NCBI RefSeq assembly: GCF_000012325.1
Contig: NC_003910.7
Location: forward strand, 4,650,001 to 4,714,000
DNA length: 64,000 nucleotides
Reading direction: 5' to 3'
Origin: Colwellia psychrerythraea 34H
Lineage (GTDB): Bacteria > Pseudomonadota > Gammaproteobacteria > Enterobacterales > Alteromonadaceae
The notes under the pieces are model-generated. The model did not search any database. It saw nothing but the letters and a program-made list of their open reading frames with translations, and was not told the origin of the DNA. Positions within the stretch are counted from its first letter, which is position 1. Each line of letters opens with the position of its first letter. The translations under genes and the position numbers were made by a program. Shown piece after piece: positions 26,798-35,643 of this stretch.

Positions 26798-27556
26798 TTA
26801 GTGTACGTCTTTCCAATATTCTTTCTTAAGGAAATAAGAAATAATAAAGAAGAAGAATAAGAAAGCCAATACCCAATAACCAAGGGCTTTACGCTCAAGT
26901 TTATTCGGCTCACCAACATATTCTAAGAAGTTTGTTAAGTCACGTACTACTACATCATACTCTTCAGCAGTTAAACTACCACCCATTGCTGGTGATAAGC
27001 TAGAGACTTCGTGCTCTTCGCCATGTTCGTCAAGCTCTTTATGTACAACTAACGTACTTACACCTTGCAAACTTTGTAAAACGTGCGGCATACCTACATC
27101 TTTAAATACTGTGTTATTTACGTCAAATGGACGTGATTCATCAATATAAAAAGAACGTAAGTAAGTATAGATCCAATCAGGACTACGTAAACGTGCTTCC
27201 AACGTTAAATCTGGTGGCGCGCTACCAAACCATTTTGCCGCTTCTTTTTCCGGCATGGTATTTAGAATGTGACCACCAACTTTGTCACCTGTAGGCATGA
27301 AGTTAGCCACACCATCAGCTTTATCAATACCTAAATCGTCAAAAGTACGATTATAACGTTGGTATTGTAACTGATGACAGCCTAAACAATAGTTCAAATA
27401 TGTTTTAAAACCTTTTTTCAAAGACTCTTTATCTGATAAATCATTATTAGCTTTATCTAGATGAATACTAGGCCCTGAAGCCACAGCAGTGAACGACAAC
27501 AGTGTCGTTACGCTGAAAAGTATGCCGAAAGTAGCGGCTATAATTAATTTTTTCAT
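26798..27556 (-). CDS. petC: Cytochrome c1 subunit of the bc1 complex
   Basis: Cytochrome c1 passes electrons from the Rieske cluster to soluble or membrane cytochrome c. A signal peptide (about residues 1-27) is followed by the haem-binding CLGCH (residues 57-61). A C-terminal membrane anchor (VLAFLFFFFIISYFL, about 231-245) holds it in the inner membrane. The start overlaps the petB stop by one base. Length (252) is normal. Confidence 0.95.
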   Translation of the reverse strand: MKKLIIAATFGILFSVTTLLSFTAVASGPSIHLDKANNDLSDKESLKKGFKTYLNYCLGCHQLQYQRYNRTFDDLGIDKADGVANFMPTGDKVGGHILNTMPEKEAAKWFGSAPPDLTLEARLRSPDWIYTYLRSFYIDESRPFDVNNTVFKDVGMPHVLQSLQGVSTLVVHKELDEHGEEHEVSSLSPAMGGSLTAEEYDVVVRDLTNFLEYVGEPNKLERKALGYWVLAFLFFFFIISYFLKKEYWKDVH

Positions 27557-28833
27557 TAGTCTGCAATCCTTTCTGGAACTGGTTTAGTATTTTCATTTTT
27601 GCTATAGAACCACAAAGCAATAAAGAAACCAAAATAACCAAAACTAGCAATCACACCAATTAAATTAGCCGTTGGTGTTGCTGGCATAGTACCTAAAGCA
27701 CCAAGAACAACAAAACAGATAGCGAATTGAATTAAGTTAACTAAATGTAACTTCGAACGATAGCGAACTGACTTAACAACACCACGATCGAACCATGGTA
27801 AAGCAAATAACATCACGATTGCGCCAAACATAGCAACCGCACCTAATAACTTATCAGGAACAACACGTAATATTGTGTAGAAAGGACCAAAATACCATAC
27901 AGGTGCAATATGCTCAGGTGTTTTCAAACCGTTCGCAGGGGTAAAGTTTGGTGCTTCCATAAAGTAACCACCGCCCTCTGGTGCAAAGAACATCACCCAA
28001 CAGAATAAGAATAAGAAACCAGCAACGCCCATAATATCTTTAACAGAGTAATAAGGGTGGAAAGGAACAGCATCAACAATATCGTATTTTTCACTATATT
28101 GTTTATGGAAAGTAAACTTACTTAGTTCTTCAGGTTTAACACTGCCTTTAGGCTTTTTAATGTCAACACCTTCAGGGTTATTTGAACCTACTTCATGCAA
28201 GGCAAGAATATGCAAGAACACTAGAACAACCAGTACCAATGGCATAGCAATAACGTGTAAAGCGAAGAAACGATTTAAGGTAGCTCCCGAGATTACGTAA
28301 TCACCACGTATCCAAAGCGTTAAATCATCACCAATAATTGGTACAGCGCCAAACAAGGAGATAATTACTTGCGCACCCCAATATGACATATTACCCCAAG
28401 GTAATAAGTAGCCCATAAAGGCTTCAGCCATTAATACTAAGAAGATCAACATACCGAAGATCCATAGTAATTCACGAGGCTTTTGGTATGAACCGTACAT
28501 AAGACCACGCATCATGTGCATGTATACGACGACGAAAAAGGCAGATGCACCCGTAGAATGCATGTAACGTAATAACCAACCGAAGTCGACATCACGCATA
28601 ATATACTCAACAGAGGCGAATGCTCCATCACCAGATGGTTCATAATTCATTGTTAACCAAATGCCGGTAACAATTTGATTTACTAGTACTAACATGGCTA
28701 GAGAGCCAAAAAAGTACCAAAAGTTGAAGTTTTTTGGTGCTGGATACTGCGCTAAATGCTTATTCCAAGCATCTGTTACAGGTAAACGTTTGTCTATCCA
28801 ACCCATGAAATCAGTAGCTAATTTCATTAACAT
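27556..28833 (-). CDS. petB: Cytochrome b subunit of the bc1 complex
   Basis: Cytochrome b houses the two haems b and the quinol-oxidising and quinone-reducing sites. The 425-residue protein has the expected eight membrane helices, with haem-ligand histidines in RYMHSTGASAFFVVVYMHMMRG and FALHVIAMPLVLVVLVFLHILALHEVG, and the Qo-site PEWY-like motif as PVWYFGPFYTILR. One unit with petA (one-base overlap) and petC. Confidence 0.96.
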   Translation of the reverse strand: MLMKLATDFMGWIDKRLPVTDAWNKHLAQYPAPKNFNFWYFFGSLAMLVLVNQIVTGIWLTMNYEPSGDGAFASVEYIMRDVDFGWLLRYMHSTGASAFFVVVYMHMMRGLMYGSYQKPRELLWIFGMLIFLVLMAEAFMGYLLPWGNMSYWGAQVIISLFGAVPIIGDDLTLWIRGDYVISGATLNRFFALHVIAMPLVLVVLVFLHILALHEVGSNNPEGVDIKKPKGSVKPEELSKFTFHKQYSEKYDIVDAVPFHPYYSVKDIMGVAGFLFLFCWVMFFAPEGGGYFMEAPNFTPANGLKTPEHIAPVWYFGPFYTILRVVPDKLLGAVAMFGAIVMLFALPWFDRGVVKSVRYRSKLHLVNLIQFAICFVVLGALGTMPATPTANLIGVIASFGYFGFFIALWFYSKNENTKPVPERIAD

Positions 28834-29423
28834 TACGCATCTCCTTGAGCAACACCAATAAGTAAAGTGTCATCATTGATATAAGAATGCTCTGGAACCA
28901 CTAAATTTAATGGTGCTGGAACGCCTTGAAATACACGACCAGCCATATCAAATTTACTACCATGACATGGACAGAAGAAGCCATTTGGAACGCCTTCAAC
29001 AAACTGATCGAAATCACCAGCATGGTGAGTAGGAGCACAACCTAAATGAGTACAAACACCTAAGGCAACTAAGAATTCAGGTTTAATTGAACGATAGGCA
29101 TTAGTTGCATAAACAGGTTGCTGGGCTTTTTCAGAATCAGGATCACGCAACTGGTCATCGTGTTTAGCTAAATTACTAACTGTTTTTTCCGTTCTACGTA
29201 CTATATAAACGGGTTTACCACGCCATTCAGCACGGATTAATTGACCAGGCTGTATTTTACCTATATTGACTTCAACTGGAGCACCCGCAGCTTTCGCGCG
29301 AGCACTTGGATTCCAGGAAGCAATAAAAGGCACAGCAGCCCCAGCCACACCAACACCACCAACAACTGCAGTAGCAGCGGTTAGGAAGCGTCTGCGGCCG
29401 TTATTTACAGGCACATTGCTCAT
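28833..29423 (-). CDS. petA: Rieske iron-sulfur subunit of the bc1 complex
   Basis: The Rieske protein carries a 2Fe-2S cluster that takes one electron from quinol. An N-terminal twin-arginine signal-anchor (GRRRFLTAATAV) is followed by one membrane segment. The cluster ligands are in CTHLGC (residues 124-129) and CPCHGS (151-156). The 196-residue length is typical. It is the first gene of petABC, with its promoter upstream in 29424-29600. Confidence 0.96.
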   Translation of the reverse strand: MSNVPVNNGRRRFLTAATAVVGGVGVAGAAVPFIASWNPSARAKAAGAPVEVNIGKIQPGQLIRAEWRGKPVYIVRRTEKTVSNLAKHDDQLRDPDSEKAQQPVYATNAYRSIKPEFLVALGVCTHLGCAPTHHAGDFDQFVEGVPNGFFCPCHGSKFDMAGRVFQGVPAPLNLVVPEHSYINDDTLLIGVAQGDA

Positions 29424-29721
29424 TCATACTCTCCAACTAAGACACTAACAAAACAATTATTTTTATGACTTACTAAGCGATAAATTTATAATAACCAGCA
29501 AGCACAGCGTTTGTTTTTGTTAGATCAAATTCATACCAAGTGGTATATCGACAAAAAATTTTTACGATCATAAAGAAATAGCGTGTTTTTTACAAGGTAA
29601 AAAGGGGCTTAGGCACTGTAAAAACAGAAATAATTTGAAATACTTTGAAATAGAATAAATAAAGTATATTTAGACAGAGTTAATAGGAATTATTAACAAA
29701 AAATTAGCTTTAATTTGAACA
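29424..29721. other. Intergenic region between petA and the rpsI terminator
   Basis: This AT-rich stretch must hold the pet operon promoter. ATACCAAGTGGTAT (29533-29546) is a perfect 14-base palindrome resembling the end motif ATACCAA of the MITE-like elements. No ORF or RNA gene is supported. An open frame at 29670-30005 overlaps rpsI and its terminator and is not real. Confidence 0.5.
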
Positions 29722-29746
29722 TAAAAAAACCGACACAAGGTCGGTT
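29722..29746 (-). terminator. Terminator of the rplM-rpsI operon
   Basis: AACCGAC (29728-29734) pairs with GTCGGTT (29740-29746) around ACAAG, and on the minus strand a TTTTTTT run follows. It lies about 135 bases past the rpsI stop, beyond the structured element at 29766-29872. Confidence 0.85.
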
Positions 29747-29765
29747 CTTTAAATGCATATATTCT

Positions 29766-29872
29766 AAATATTCTGGATTTAGACAAAGCGGTCAAGTTGT
29801 GAGCCCCTGAACTTAGGTTAACTAAGTGACTGGGGCGAACAGCGCAGACAATGCTGTATAAATCCTGAATAT
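29766..29872. repeat. Structured palindromic element downstream of rpsI
   Basis: The ends ATATTCTGGATTTA (29768-29781) and TAAATCCTGAATAT (29859-29872) are inverted copies with one mismatch. Inside, GCCCC...CTTAG (from 29802) and CTAAG...GGGGC (to 29835) form a second imperfect hairpin. The whole could fold as a branched stem in the rpsI 3' untranslated region. It may be a small repeat element; no other copy is seen in this window. Confidence 0.5.
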
Positions 29873-29880
29873 GACGAATA

Positions 29881-30273
29881 TTAACGTTTTGAGAATTGTG
29901 GCTTCTTACGTGCTTTATGAAGACCAACTTTCTTACGCTCAACTTTACGCGCATCACGAGTAACGAATCCAGCTTTACGTAGTTCACCACGTAAAGTTTC
30001 ATCAAAAACCATTAATGCACGAGTAATACCGTGACGAATCGCGCCAGCTTGACCTGAAATACCACCGCCTACTACAGAGATGTTAAAGTCAAATTTTTCT
30101 AACATTTCAACTAACTCTAATGGTTGACGAACAACCATACGAGCAGTTTCACGACCGAAGTACTCAGAAATGTCACGTTTGTTAATTGTGATTGCACCGT
30201 TACCAGCTTTCATGAACACACGAGCAGTTGAGCTCTTGCGACGACCAGTACCGTAATATTGATTATCAGCCAT
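29881..30273 (-). CDS. rpsI: 30S ribosomal protein S9
   Basis: S9 sits in the head of the small subunit, with its C-terminal tail reaching the P-site tRNA. The 130-residue protein starts [19 protein letters not shown], has the conserved [15 protein letters not shown] region, and ends in the basic tail [12 protein letters not shown]. It follows rplM after 3 bases. Confidence 0.98.
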   Translation of the reverse strand: MADNQYYGTGRRKSSTARVFMKAGNGAITINKRDISEYFGRETARMVVRQPLELVEMLEKFDFNISVVGGGISGQAGAIRHGITRALMVFDETLRGELRKAGFVTRDARKVERKKVGLHKARKKPQFSKR

Positions 30274-30276
30274 TGC

Positions 30277-30705
30277 TTAAAGCTCCAAAAGTTGTGGTTG
30301 TTGTGCTGTATGTGCATGCTCTGGGCCTGCATATACTTTTAATTTGCGGAACATTTCACGACCTAAAGGACCTTTAGGTAACATGCCTTTCACTGCAAAT
30401 TCAAGAACGCGTGTTGGAGCTTTTTCAATTAACTTTTCAAAGCTAATTTGCTTAAGTCCACCAGGGAATTCAGTATGCGAGTAGTAAATTTTACCTTTCG
30501 CTTTGTTACCTGTTACACGTACTTTCTCAGCATTGATAACAACGATATAATCGCCAGTATCTACGTGAGGTGTATATTCTGCTTTATGCTTACCGCGTAA
30601 ACGGGTTGCAATTTCAGTAGCGATACGACCTAAAGTTTTATCTTCGGCGTCCACTAAGAACCATTCGCGTTGTACGCTTGCTGGTTTTGCTACAAAAGTT
30701 TTCAT
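30277..30705 (-). CDS. rplM: 50S ribosomal protein L13
   Basis: L13 is an early assembly protein of the large subunit. The 142-residue protein begins [16 protein letters not shown], the usual start, so ATG 30705 is chosen over an ATG at 30717 that adds four residues. Conserved parts are [35 protein letters not shown], and [10 protein letters not shown]. In E. coli L13 represses its own operon through the leader; the long leader here would allow that. Confidence 0.98.
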
Positions 30706-30894
30706 TAAAAAACCCAATCTTAAAAATGTTACTTAAATGATAATTTAAAAATTTAAACTACCGGTTAAATGGACTACGCCATTGCCCCTTCGAGCATCGA
30801 GCCCAGCGCCACTATTTATAGGGAACTATTCACATAAAAGTAAAAAGAAACCACCAAATAATAGGCTTTTGTAACGTAGGGAGCGCGGATTATA
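30706..30894 (-). promoter_or_regulatory. rplM-rpsI promoter and leader
   Basis: On the minus strand TATAAT occupies 30894-30889. A -35 match 17 bases upstream (GTGATT) is weak. This gives a leader of about 170-180 bases before rplM, with GC-rich stem-forming stretches near 30760-30815. Autogenous control by L13 at the leader is known in E. coli and is possible here, but no specific binding structure was verified. Confidence 0.55.
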
Positions 30895-31375
30895 CAGAAA
30901 GAACTATCTAAAATCACCTATATTTGTTGAATAAATAGTTAATTTTTAAATTCAGTGCCATTTTTACTATTTATTATCCATAATCTATTTATTTTTATCG
31001 TGATATCCGTAAGTGCTTAACTGATGTTAACCACACCCCGGTCTTATAAAAGGTGCAAGATATAATAAACTACAAAATAGCTATTTATTTAACTAGAAAT
31101 CAACACCTTTAATGGCCTTTAGTGCTCATTAAGAGTGATGCTATTGCTGATAAACGAGGAGCTGGCATTGATATTAGAAAATCTTAGCGTGATTTGTGGT
31201 AACAGAGGCCAATACTTCAAAAAAAGTTAATATTCAGTTAACAATAGGTTATAAAACAACCACCTAGTGGTTGACCAGAAATAAAAATAAAAAAAATTGC
31301 AACAAAGTTTTACATTTATTAAATTTTGTCGCAGTATGAAGCCAGCCCCCGTAAAAACTAAATGGAACTATAAAT
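30895..31375 (+). promoter_or_regulatory. pilA upstream region with candidate promoter
   Basis: TTGCAA (31297-31302) and TAAATT (31320-31325) are 17 bases apart and form a plausible sigma-70-type promoter about 45 bases before the pilin start. I found no good -24/-12 site, although pilA is sigma-54-dependent in Pseudomonas. GGAA precedes the ATG by about 9 bases. The rest, 30895-31290, shows no ORF or hairpin worth calling. Confidence 0.45.
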
Positions 31376-31858
31376 ATGAAAAACTTACAAAATATGAAAA
31401 AAAGTGTACAAAAAGGTTTTACGTTAATTGAATTAATGATCGTTGTCGCGATTATCGGTATTTTAGCAGCCGTGGCGTTACCTGCTTACAAAACTTATGC
31501 GGATAAAGCTAAGTTTACTGAAGTAGTATTATCTGCAACTGCAGCAAAAACAGCAGTTGATCTTTGTATTCAAACAGGTAAGGGCGGTTTAGTATCGAGT
31601 ACTACTCCTGCTACTATGCTTCTTGAGGCAGCTAAGTGTGAGACTATACCTGACGTTACTGGTTGGTCTCAATCTGGCATGGTAACATCAGTTAAAATTT
31701 CCGGTACCACTCTTGTCGGTCCTTACTTAGTTACTGTGATTCCAGCAGTACAAGGTAGCTTCGATGCTACCCACACGTATGTATTGACCGCAACAGTTGG
31801 CAATGGTACAGCTGTTTGGAATCATAGTGGTGGTTGTGTAGCTGCAGGATATTGTTAA
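31376..31858 (+). CDS. pilA: Type IVa major pilin PilA
   Basis: PilA is the subunit of type IV pili, used for attachment, twitching and DNA uptake. The prepilin signal KG^[24 protein letters not shown] shows cleavage by PilD after Gly14 and methylation of Phe. An internal Met7 would give an 8-residue leader, but ATG 31376 has the better ribosome binding site. The C-terminal pair CVAAGYC forms the disulfide loop. The product of about 146 mature residues is ordinary, and the accessory gene tfpZ follows. Confidence 0.95.
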   Translation: MKNLQNMKKSVQKGFTLIELMIVVAIIGILAAVALPAYKTYADKAKFTEVVLSATAAKTAVDLCIQTGKGGLVSSTTPATMLLEAAKCETIPDVTGWSQSGMVTSVKISGTTLVGPYLVTVIPAVQGSFDATHTYVLTATVGNGTAVWNHSGGCVAAGYC

Positions 31859-31892
31859 TACTGTTTAATACTGTTTAATATAATATCAAACA

Positions 31893-31920
31893 TAAAAAAG
31901 CTCCTTCGGGAGCTTTTTTA
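31893..31920 (+). terminator. pilA terminator
   Basis: AAAAAAGCTCC-TTCG-GGAGCTTTTTT is an ideal terminator hairpin with a UUCG tetraloop. Just before it, TACTGTTTAA is repeated in tandem (31858-31880). It separates abundant pilin mRNA from tfpZ. Confidence 0.93.
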
Positions 31921-31985
31921 TGGCTTATTTACTTTCAACAAACTTTACCTATCACCTAGTTATCCCTTACATAAAGAGTTTTATT

Positions 31986-32684
31986 ATGGACCCGTTAAAA
32001 AAACGCTTTTTTAGATATCACCTTACGGCTAGCTTAATTATTATATTACTGGTTAGTGCTATATGTCAGTTTCTGTGGTTTCCACAACCGTTTTTACAAC
32101 TTGATGGTACTTGGATGGCGCTACTGATGTTAGCTGGCGTTGATATTATAATAGGCCCATTATTAACATTATTATTAGTTTCAAGTAAAAAATCAAAGCG
32201 AGAGTTGAGCCTAGATATGGCCGTTATTGTTATTATTCAAATATCGGCGTTAACTTATGGTTTAATGCAAATAGAAAAAGAGCGTTTAATTGCCTTAGTG
32301 CATTATGATGGTGTATTTCACTTAGTACCCCAAAAAATTCTAGCTGAACCGTTGAACAGCGCAAAAATCATACCCACACTAAACTTATATCAGGGTATTC
32401 CTTTAGTGATGATCAGCGAACAAGATGTCGATAAATACATCCAACAGACCCAAAATAAATTAGTCCCTTTTTTATACGCCTTAGAAAATTATCAAGCGAT
32501 TGATATTGAAGAACTAACTAAGTTTACTTTTGATTATAAAAATTTACCGGAAGCCATTGCTAAAAGATACGGCCAAGAATATATTTTCAAGAGAATAACC
32601 GGCAAACGACGAAGTGCTGTTATTGTTTTCAATCAGGATATGCTCATTGCTGACATCCAGCTCTTGCCTAAAGCTGATAAATAG
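31986..32684 (+). CDS. tfpZ: Type IV pilin accessory protein, TfpZ/FimB family
   Basis: TfpX/TfpZ-family proteins are small membrane proteins encoded next to pilins and help pilin assembly or stability. Three membrane segments are seen (SLIIILLVSAICQFLW, WMALLMLAGVDIIIGPLLTLLLV, MAVIVIIQISALTYGL) with the family motif VDIIIGPLLTLLL-SKKSKRELS, then a soluble C-terminal region. The start is ATG 31986 (232 residues); an ATG at 31920 lies inside the pilA terminator and is unlikely. Confidence 0.82.
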   Translation: MDPLKKRFFRYHLTASLIIILLVSAICQFLWFPQPFLQLDGTWMALLMLAGVDIIIGPLLTLLLVSSKKSKRELSLDMAVIVIIQISALTYGLMQIEKERLIALVHYDGVFHLVPQKILAEPLNSAKIIPTLNLYQGIPLVMISEQDVDKYIQQTQNKLVPFLYALENYQAIDIEELTKFTFDYKNLPEAIAKRYGQEYIFKRITGKRRSAVIVFNQDMLIADIQLLPKADK

Positions 32685-32744
32685 CCTTACCTTTATTAAA
32701 AAACGACGTTAAAAAAGCAAAGTTAAAATCAAAAAATCAAAAAA

Positions 32745-33572
32745 TCAAAGGGGTCAGAGTAAATTGATTATCTGCCTAACCTTTGCTTTGCTGATACTTA
32801 ATTGACTTTCTATCTCCACCTCTTGCTTTGGGCGAAACTGACACACCAAGTTGCCTCTCTATTTGCTGCTTAAATCTATCATCACCTAAAATCCAAGCTT
32901 TATTCACTGATGCTCTGATGAATGACGCTTCATCATCACTCAAGTATCGTTTACAAAATTTAAGATACGATTGCTGCCGTTTACTGGCAGAGTCACCAAG
33001 CTTTAAATAACAATCATGCTCCGTGAGTAAGCTTATTGTTTTTCCTAAAGCATGCTGATGATAACTTGACCAAGGATATAATTCAGGTCGAACAACCATT
33101 TCTGCACGTACCGGGTTGAATTCAATATACCGAGTAACTATTAAAAAATAACTATCGCTATCAACCAAGCTCGACTTATATCTACCTTCCCATAAAGTGC
33201 CTGTTCGGTGGTAAGTTTGATTTATATATCTTACATAATAACGCCCCAGTGACTGCATCATCAGGCTAACGCCATTTTCAATTCTTGGTGTGACCAATAA
33301 ATGCACATGGTTTGTCATTAAAATAAAAGCATGAATTTCAACTTGATGCTTTTGGCTATATTCAAGCAGTTTATCAAGATAAACTTGATAGTTTTGGTTT
33401 TCAAAAAAGCAAGATTGGCGATTATTACCACGTTGAATCACATGTTGCGGAATGTCTTTTAAATTTAAGCGAGGTGATCTAGCCATTTTCATCCTTAAAA
33501 ATATAGCCTGAACAATAAGATTAGTTCATAATAAATAAGTTTACAAAAATCAACTAACTCTGACCCCTTTGA
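32745..33572. mobile_element. RAYT (REP-associated tyrosine transposase) unit with inverted ends
   Basis: Perfect 16-base inverted repeats, TCAAAGGGGTCAGAGT at 32745-32760 and ACTCTGACCCCTTTGA at 33557-33572, bracket the transposase gene. A run of AAAAAATC tandem copies lies just outside the left end and a 10-base tandem array outside the right end. The same GGGGTCAGAGT end is, from memory, common near RAYT genes in marine gammaproteobacteria. The unit is inserted between tfpZ and pilB. Confidence 0.75.
32776..33492 (-). CDS. REP-associated tyrosine transposase (IS200-like, TnpA_REP)
   Basis: The 238-residue Y1 transposase has the HUH motif HAFILMTNHVHLLV, the catalytic Tyr region RYIEFNPVRAEMV, and NRTGTLWEGRYKSS-like elements (TYHRTGTLWEGRYK). 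RAYTs act on short palindromic REP sequences rather than on full insertion sequences. The C-terminal tail (about 170-238) is basic. The gene appears intact, so the unit may be recent or maintained. Confidence 0.9.
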   Translation of the reverse strand: MKMARSPRLNLKDIPQHVIQRGNNRQSCFFENQNYQVYLDKLLEYSQKHQVEIHAFILMTNHVHLLVTPRIENGVSLMMQSLGRYYVRYINQTYHRTGTLWEGRYKSSLVDSDSYFLIVTRYIEFNPVRAEMVVRPELYPWSSYHQHALGKTISLLTEHDCYLKLGDSASKRQQSYLKFCKRYLSDDEASFIRASVNKAWILGDDRFKQQIERQLGVSVSPKARGGDRKSIKYQQSKG

Positions 33573-33600
33573 TACACTAAGATACACTAAGATACACTAA
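33571..33600. repeat. Tandem repeat of three 10-base units
   Basis: GATACACTAA is repeated exactly three times. It touches the right end of the transposase unit and could be replication slippage or an insertion-associated duplication. Such arrays can vary in copy number between strains. Confidence 0.9.
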
Positions 33601-33602
33601 TA

Positions 33603-33713
33603 GTGATAGAAACATTAGAGGAAAACAATCACTATATTGATAGTCAATTAAAAAATAAAATTACTGGTGACGCGATAAGACTTTATCCAGATTTTTTTAA
33701 AAAAGTACAATGA
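33603..33713 (+). pseudogene. Possible gene remnant before pilB
   Basis: A 36-codon frame from GTG 33603 to TGA 33713 reads with coding-like residues (ETLEENNHYIDSQLKNKI, GDAIRLYPDFFKK). It begins right after the tandem array, as a gene cut by the transposase unit would. No family is recognised. It could also be a chance frame. The rest of 33714-33824 should hold the pilB promoter. Confidence 0.35.
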
Positions 33714-33824
33714 ATGCATCAAATTAGAGAGGCATAATGATAATCTCTTTGTTCTTTTATTGTGTAATCAGTTACACTCAAATTAGTTACTGTTTTAAAT
33801 CTACCTAAGGTTATCACTAAAGTT

Positions 33825-35525
33825 ATGAAAGGAAATCACCAACAAGCTAGTCTGCTATCGGCATTATCAAAGCAGAACCTTATTCCTTTAGAATCAATAG
33901 ATGATATTACGGCTGATTTCATCGGTAAAAAAATACCTTTCATTCGTTTTTTGATTGAAGACAAAAGTATTGATGGAAATAGTATTGCTAAAGTACTTTC
34001 TAAAAGCTTTGGCCACCCACTAATTCAACTTAGTAACTTCGATACCAGCTTGGTACCTGAAGGTGTTCGTAATGAAAAACTGATCACTAAACATAATGCA
34101 TTGCCACTATATTTACGTGGCAAAGTACTGTTTATTGCCATGTCAGACCCGACTAATTTAGATGCCTTAGAAGAAATACAGTTTAATACCGGTTACAGCA
34201 CTGAGCTAGTATTATGTGATGAGAAGAGCTTACAAACTTGTATTGAAAAAGTACTCGAAGATGAAAGTGCTGCATTAGATATAAGTGACATCGATGCAGA
34301 TGAGTTAGCGGGTATTGATGTTGAAGAGTCAAGAAAAGAAGACGCTAACGCTAACGGTGAAGATGATGCACCTATCGTTGTTTTCATCAATAAAATATTA
34401 CTCGATGCTATAAAGAAAGGGGCTTCAGATTTACATTTTGAACCTTATGAAAAGTCATTTCGTATTCGCTTTCGTATTGATGGTATTTTATCTGAAATAG
34501 CTAGACCACCAGTAAGCCTCTCTTCAAGAATGGCAGCCCGCTTGAAAGTGATGTCTAAATTGGATATTGCCGAACGTCGTGTTCCACAAGATGGTCGAAT
34601 TAAGTTGGCACTATCCAAGAAAAAGTCGATCGATTTTCGTGTCAGTACTTTACCCACCATGTGGGGTGAAAAAGTCGTAATGCGCATATTAGATTCATCA
34701 AGTGCTATGCTGGGTATAGATATGCTGGGTTATGAACCCGCTCAGAAAAAAATATACATGGAAGCATTAGAACAACCGCAAGGTATGATTTTAGTTACTG
34801 GACCAACAGGTTCAGGTAAAACGGTATCGCTTTATACCGGATTAAATATATTAAACACACAAGAACGTAATATATCTACAGCGGAAGACCCTGTCGAAAT
34901 TAACCTTGAAGGCATCAACCAAGTACAAATCAATAATCGTGCCGGTTTAACTTTCCCAAGTGCATTGCGCTCGTTTTTACGACAAGATCCAGATATTGTC
35001 ATGGTGGGGGAAATTCGGGATTTAGAAACCGCTGAAATTTCGATAAAAGCCGCACAAACTGGCCACTTAGTATTATCAACCCTGCATACTAACTCTGCTG
35101 CTGAAACGCTTACTCGTTTACTTAATATGGGGGTTCCTTCCTATAATGTTGCCAGCTCTGTCTCTATTATTATTGCTCAACGTTTGGCAAGACGATTATG
35201 CCCGCAGTGTAAGGAGGAAGAGCCTCTTTCTGAAATGCTATTAGCCGAACAAGGTTTTCCTGCTGATAAATTAGCTGACATAAAGTTATTTAAACCTATA
35301 GGCTGTACTCATTGCACTGGAGGCTATAAAGGCCGCGTGGGTATTTACGAAGTGATTAAAATTAGCCCGACTATTGCTTCTATTATCATGGAAGGTGGCA
35401 ACTCTCTTGATATAGCGAAGCAATGCCAAAAGGAGGGGTATAACAACTTGCGTCAATCAGGTTTATTAAAAGCAATGAGCGGTATGACAAGTTTAGAAGA
35501 AATTAACCGAGTAACTAGCGCTTAA
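33825..35525 (+). CDS. pilB: Type IV pilus assembly ATPase PilB
   Basis: PilB powers pilus extension at the inner membrane. An N-terminal regulatory (MshEN-like) domain is followed by the secretion ATPase core, with Walker A GPTGSGKT (residues 326-333), the Asp box near [15 protein letters not shown], and the His box [21 protein letters not shown] zinc-binding pair CPQC...CTHC (about 465-505) is typical of PilB. The full 566-residue length is normal. pilC and pilD follow on the same strand. Confidence 0.96.
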   Translation: MKGNHQQASLLSALSKQNLIPLESIDDITADFIGKKIPFIRFLIEDKSIDGNSIAKVLSKSFGHPLIQLSNFDTSLVPEGVRNEKLITKHNALPLYLRGKVLFIAMSDPTNLDALEEIQFNTGYSTELVLCDEKSLQTCIEKVLEDESAALDISDIDADELAGIDVEESRKEDANANGEDDAPIVVFINKILLDAIKKGASDLHFEPYEKSFRIRFRIDGILSEIARPPVSLSSRMAARLKVMSKLDIAERRVPQDGRIKLALSKKKSIDFRVSTLPTMWGEKVVMRILDSSSAMLGIDMLGYEPAQKKIYMEALEQPQGMILVTGPTGSGKTVSLYTGLNILNTQERNISTAEDPVEINLEGINQVQINNRAGLTFPSALRSFLRQDPDIVMVGEIRDLETAEISIKAAQTGHLVLSTLHTNSAAETLTRLLNMGVPSYNVASSVSIIIAQRLARRLCPQCKEEEPLSEMLLAEQGFPADKLADIKLFKPIGCTHCTGGYKGRVGIYEVIKISPTIASIIMEGGNSLDIAKQCQKEGYNNLRQSGLLKAMSGMTSLEEINRVTSA

Positions 35526-35643
35526 CGTAAGTTTCGTTTAACTTACTTATACTTAAAGAAATAATTCACCTATTTATTAGATAATACTTTACCAGCTCCA
35601 ATGTTAAGGCGAGAGTAAAGTGATTCATGGACCAGGGTTAACT

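Noticed and set aside
29835..29842. GCGAACAG, part of the shared activator-like motif
   Set aside because: An isolated 8-base match inside a structured rpsI 3' region, with no second half-site or -24/-12 promoter.
31920..31985. Upstream ATG that would extend TfpZ by 22 residues
   Set aside because: The ATG is in the T tract of the pilA terminator, and the extension is not part of the family.
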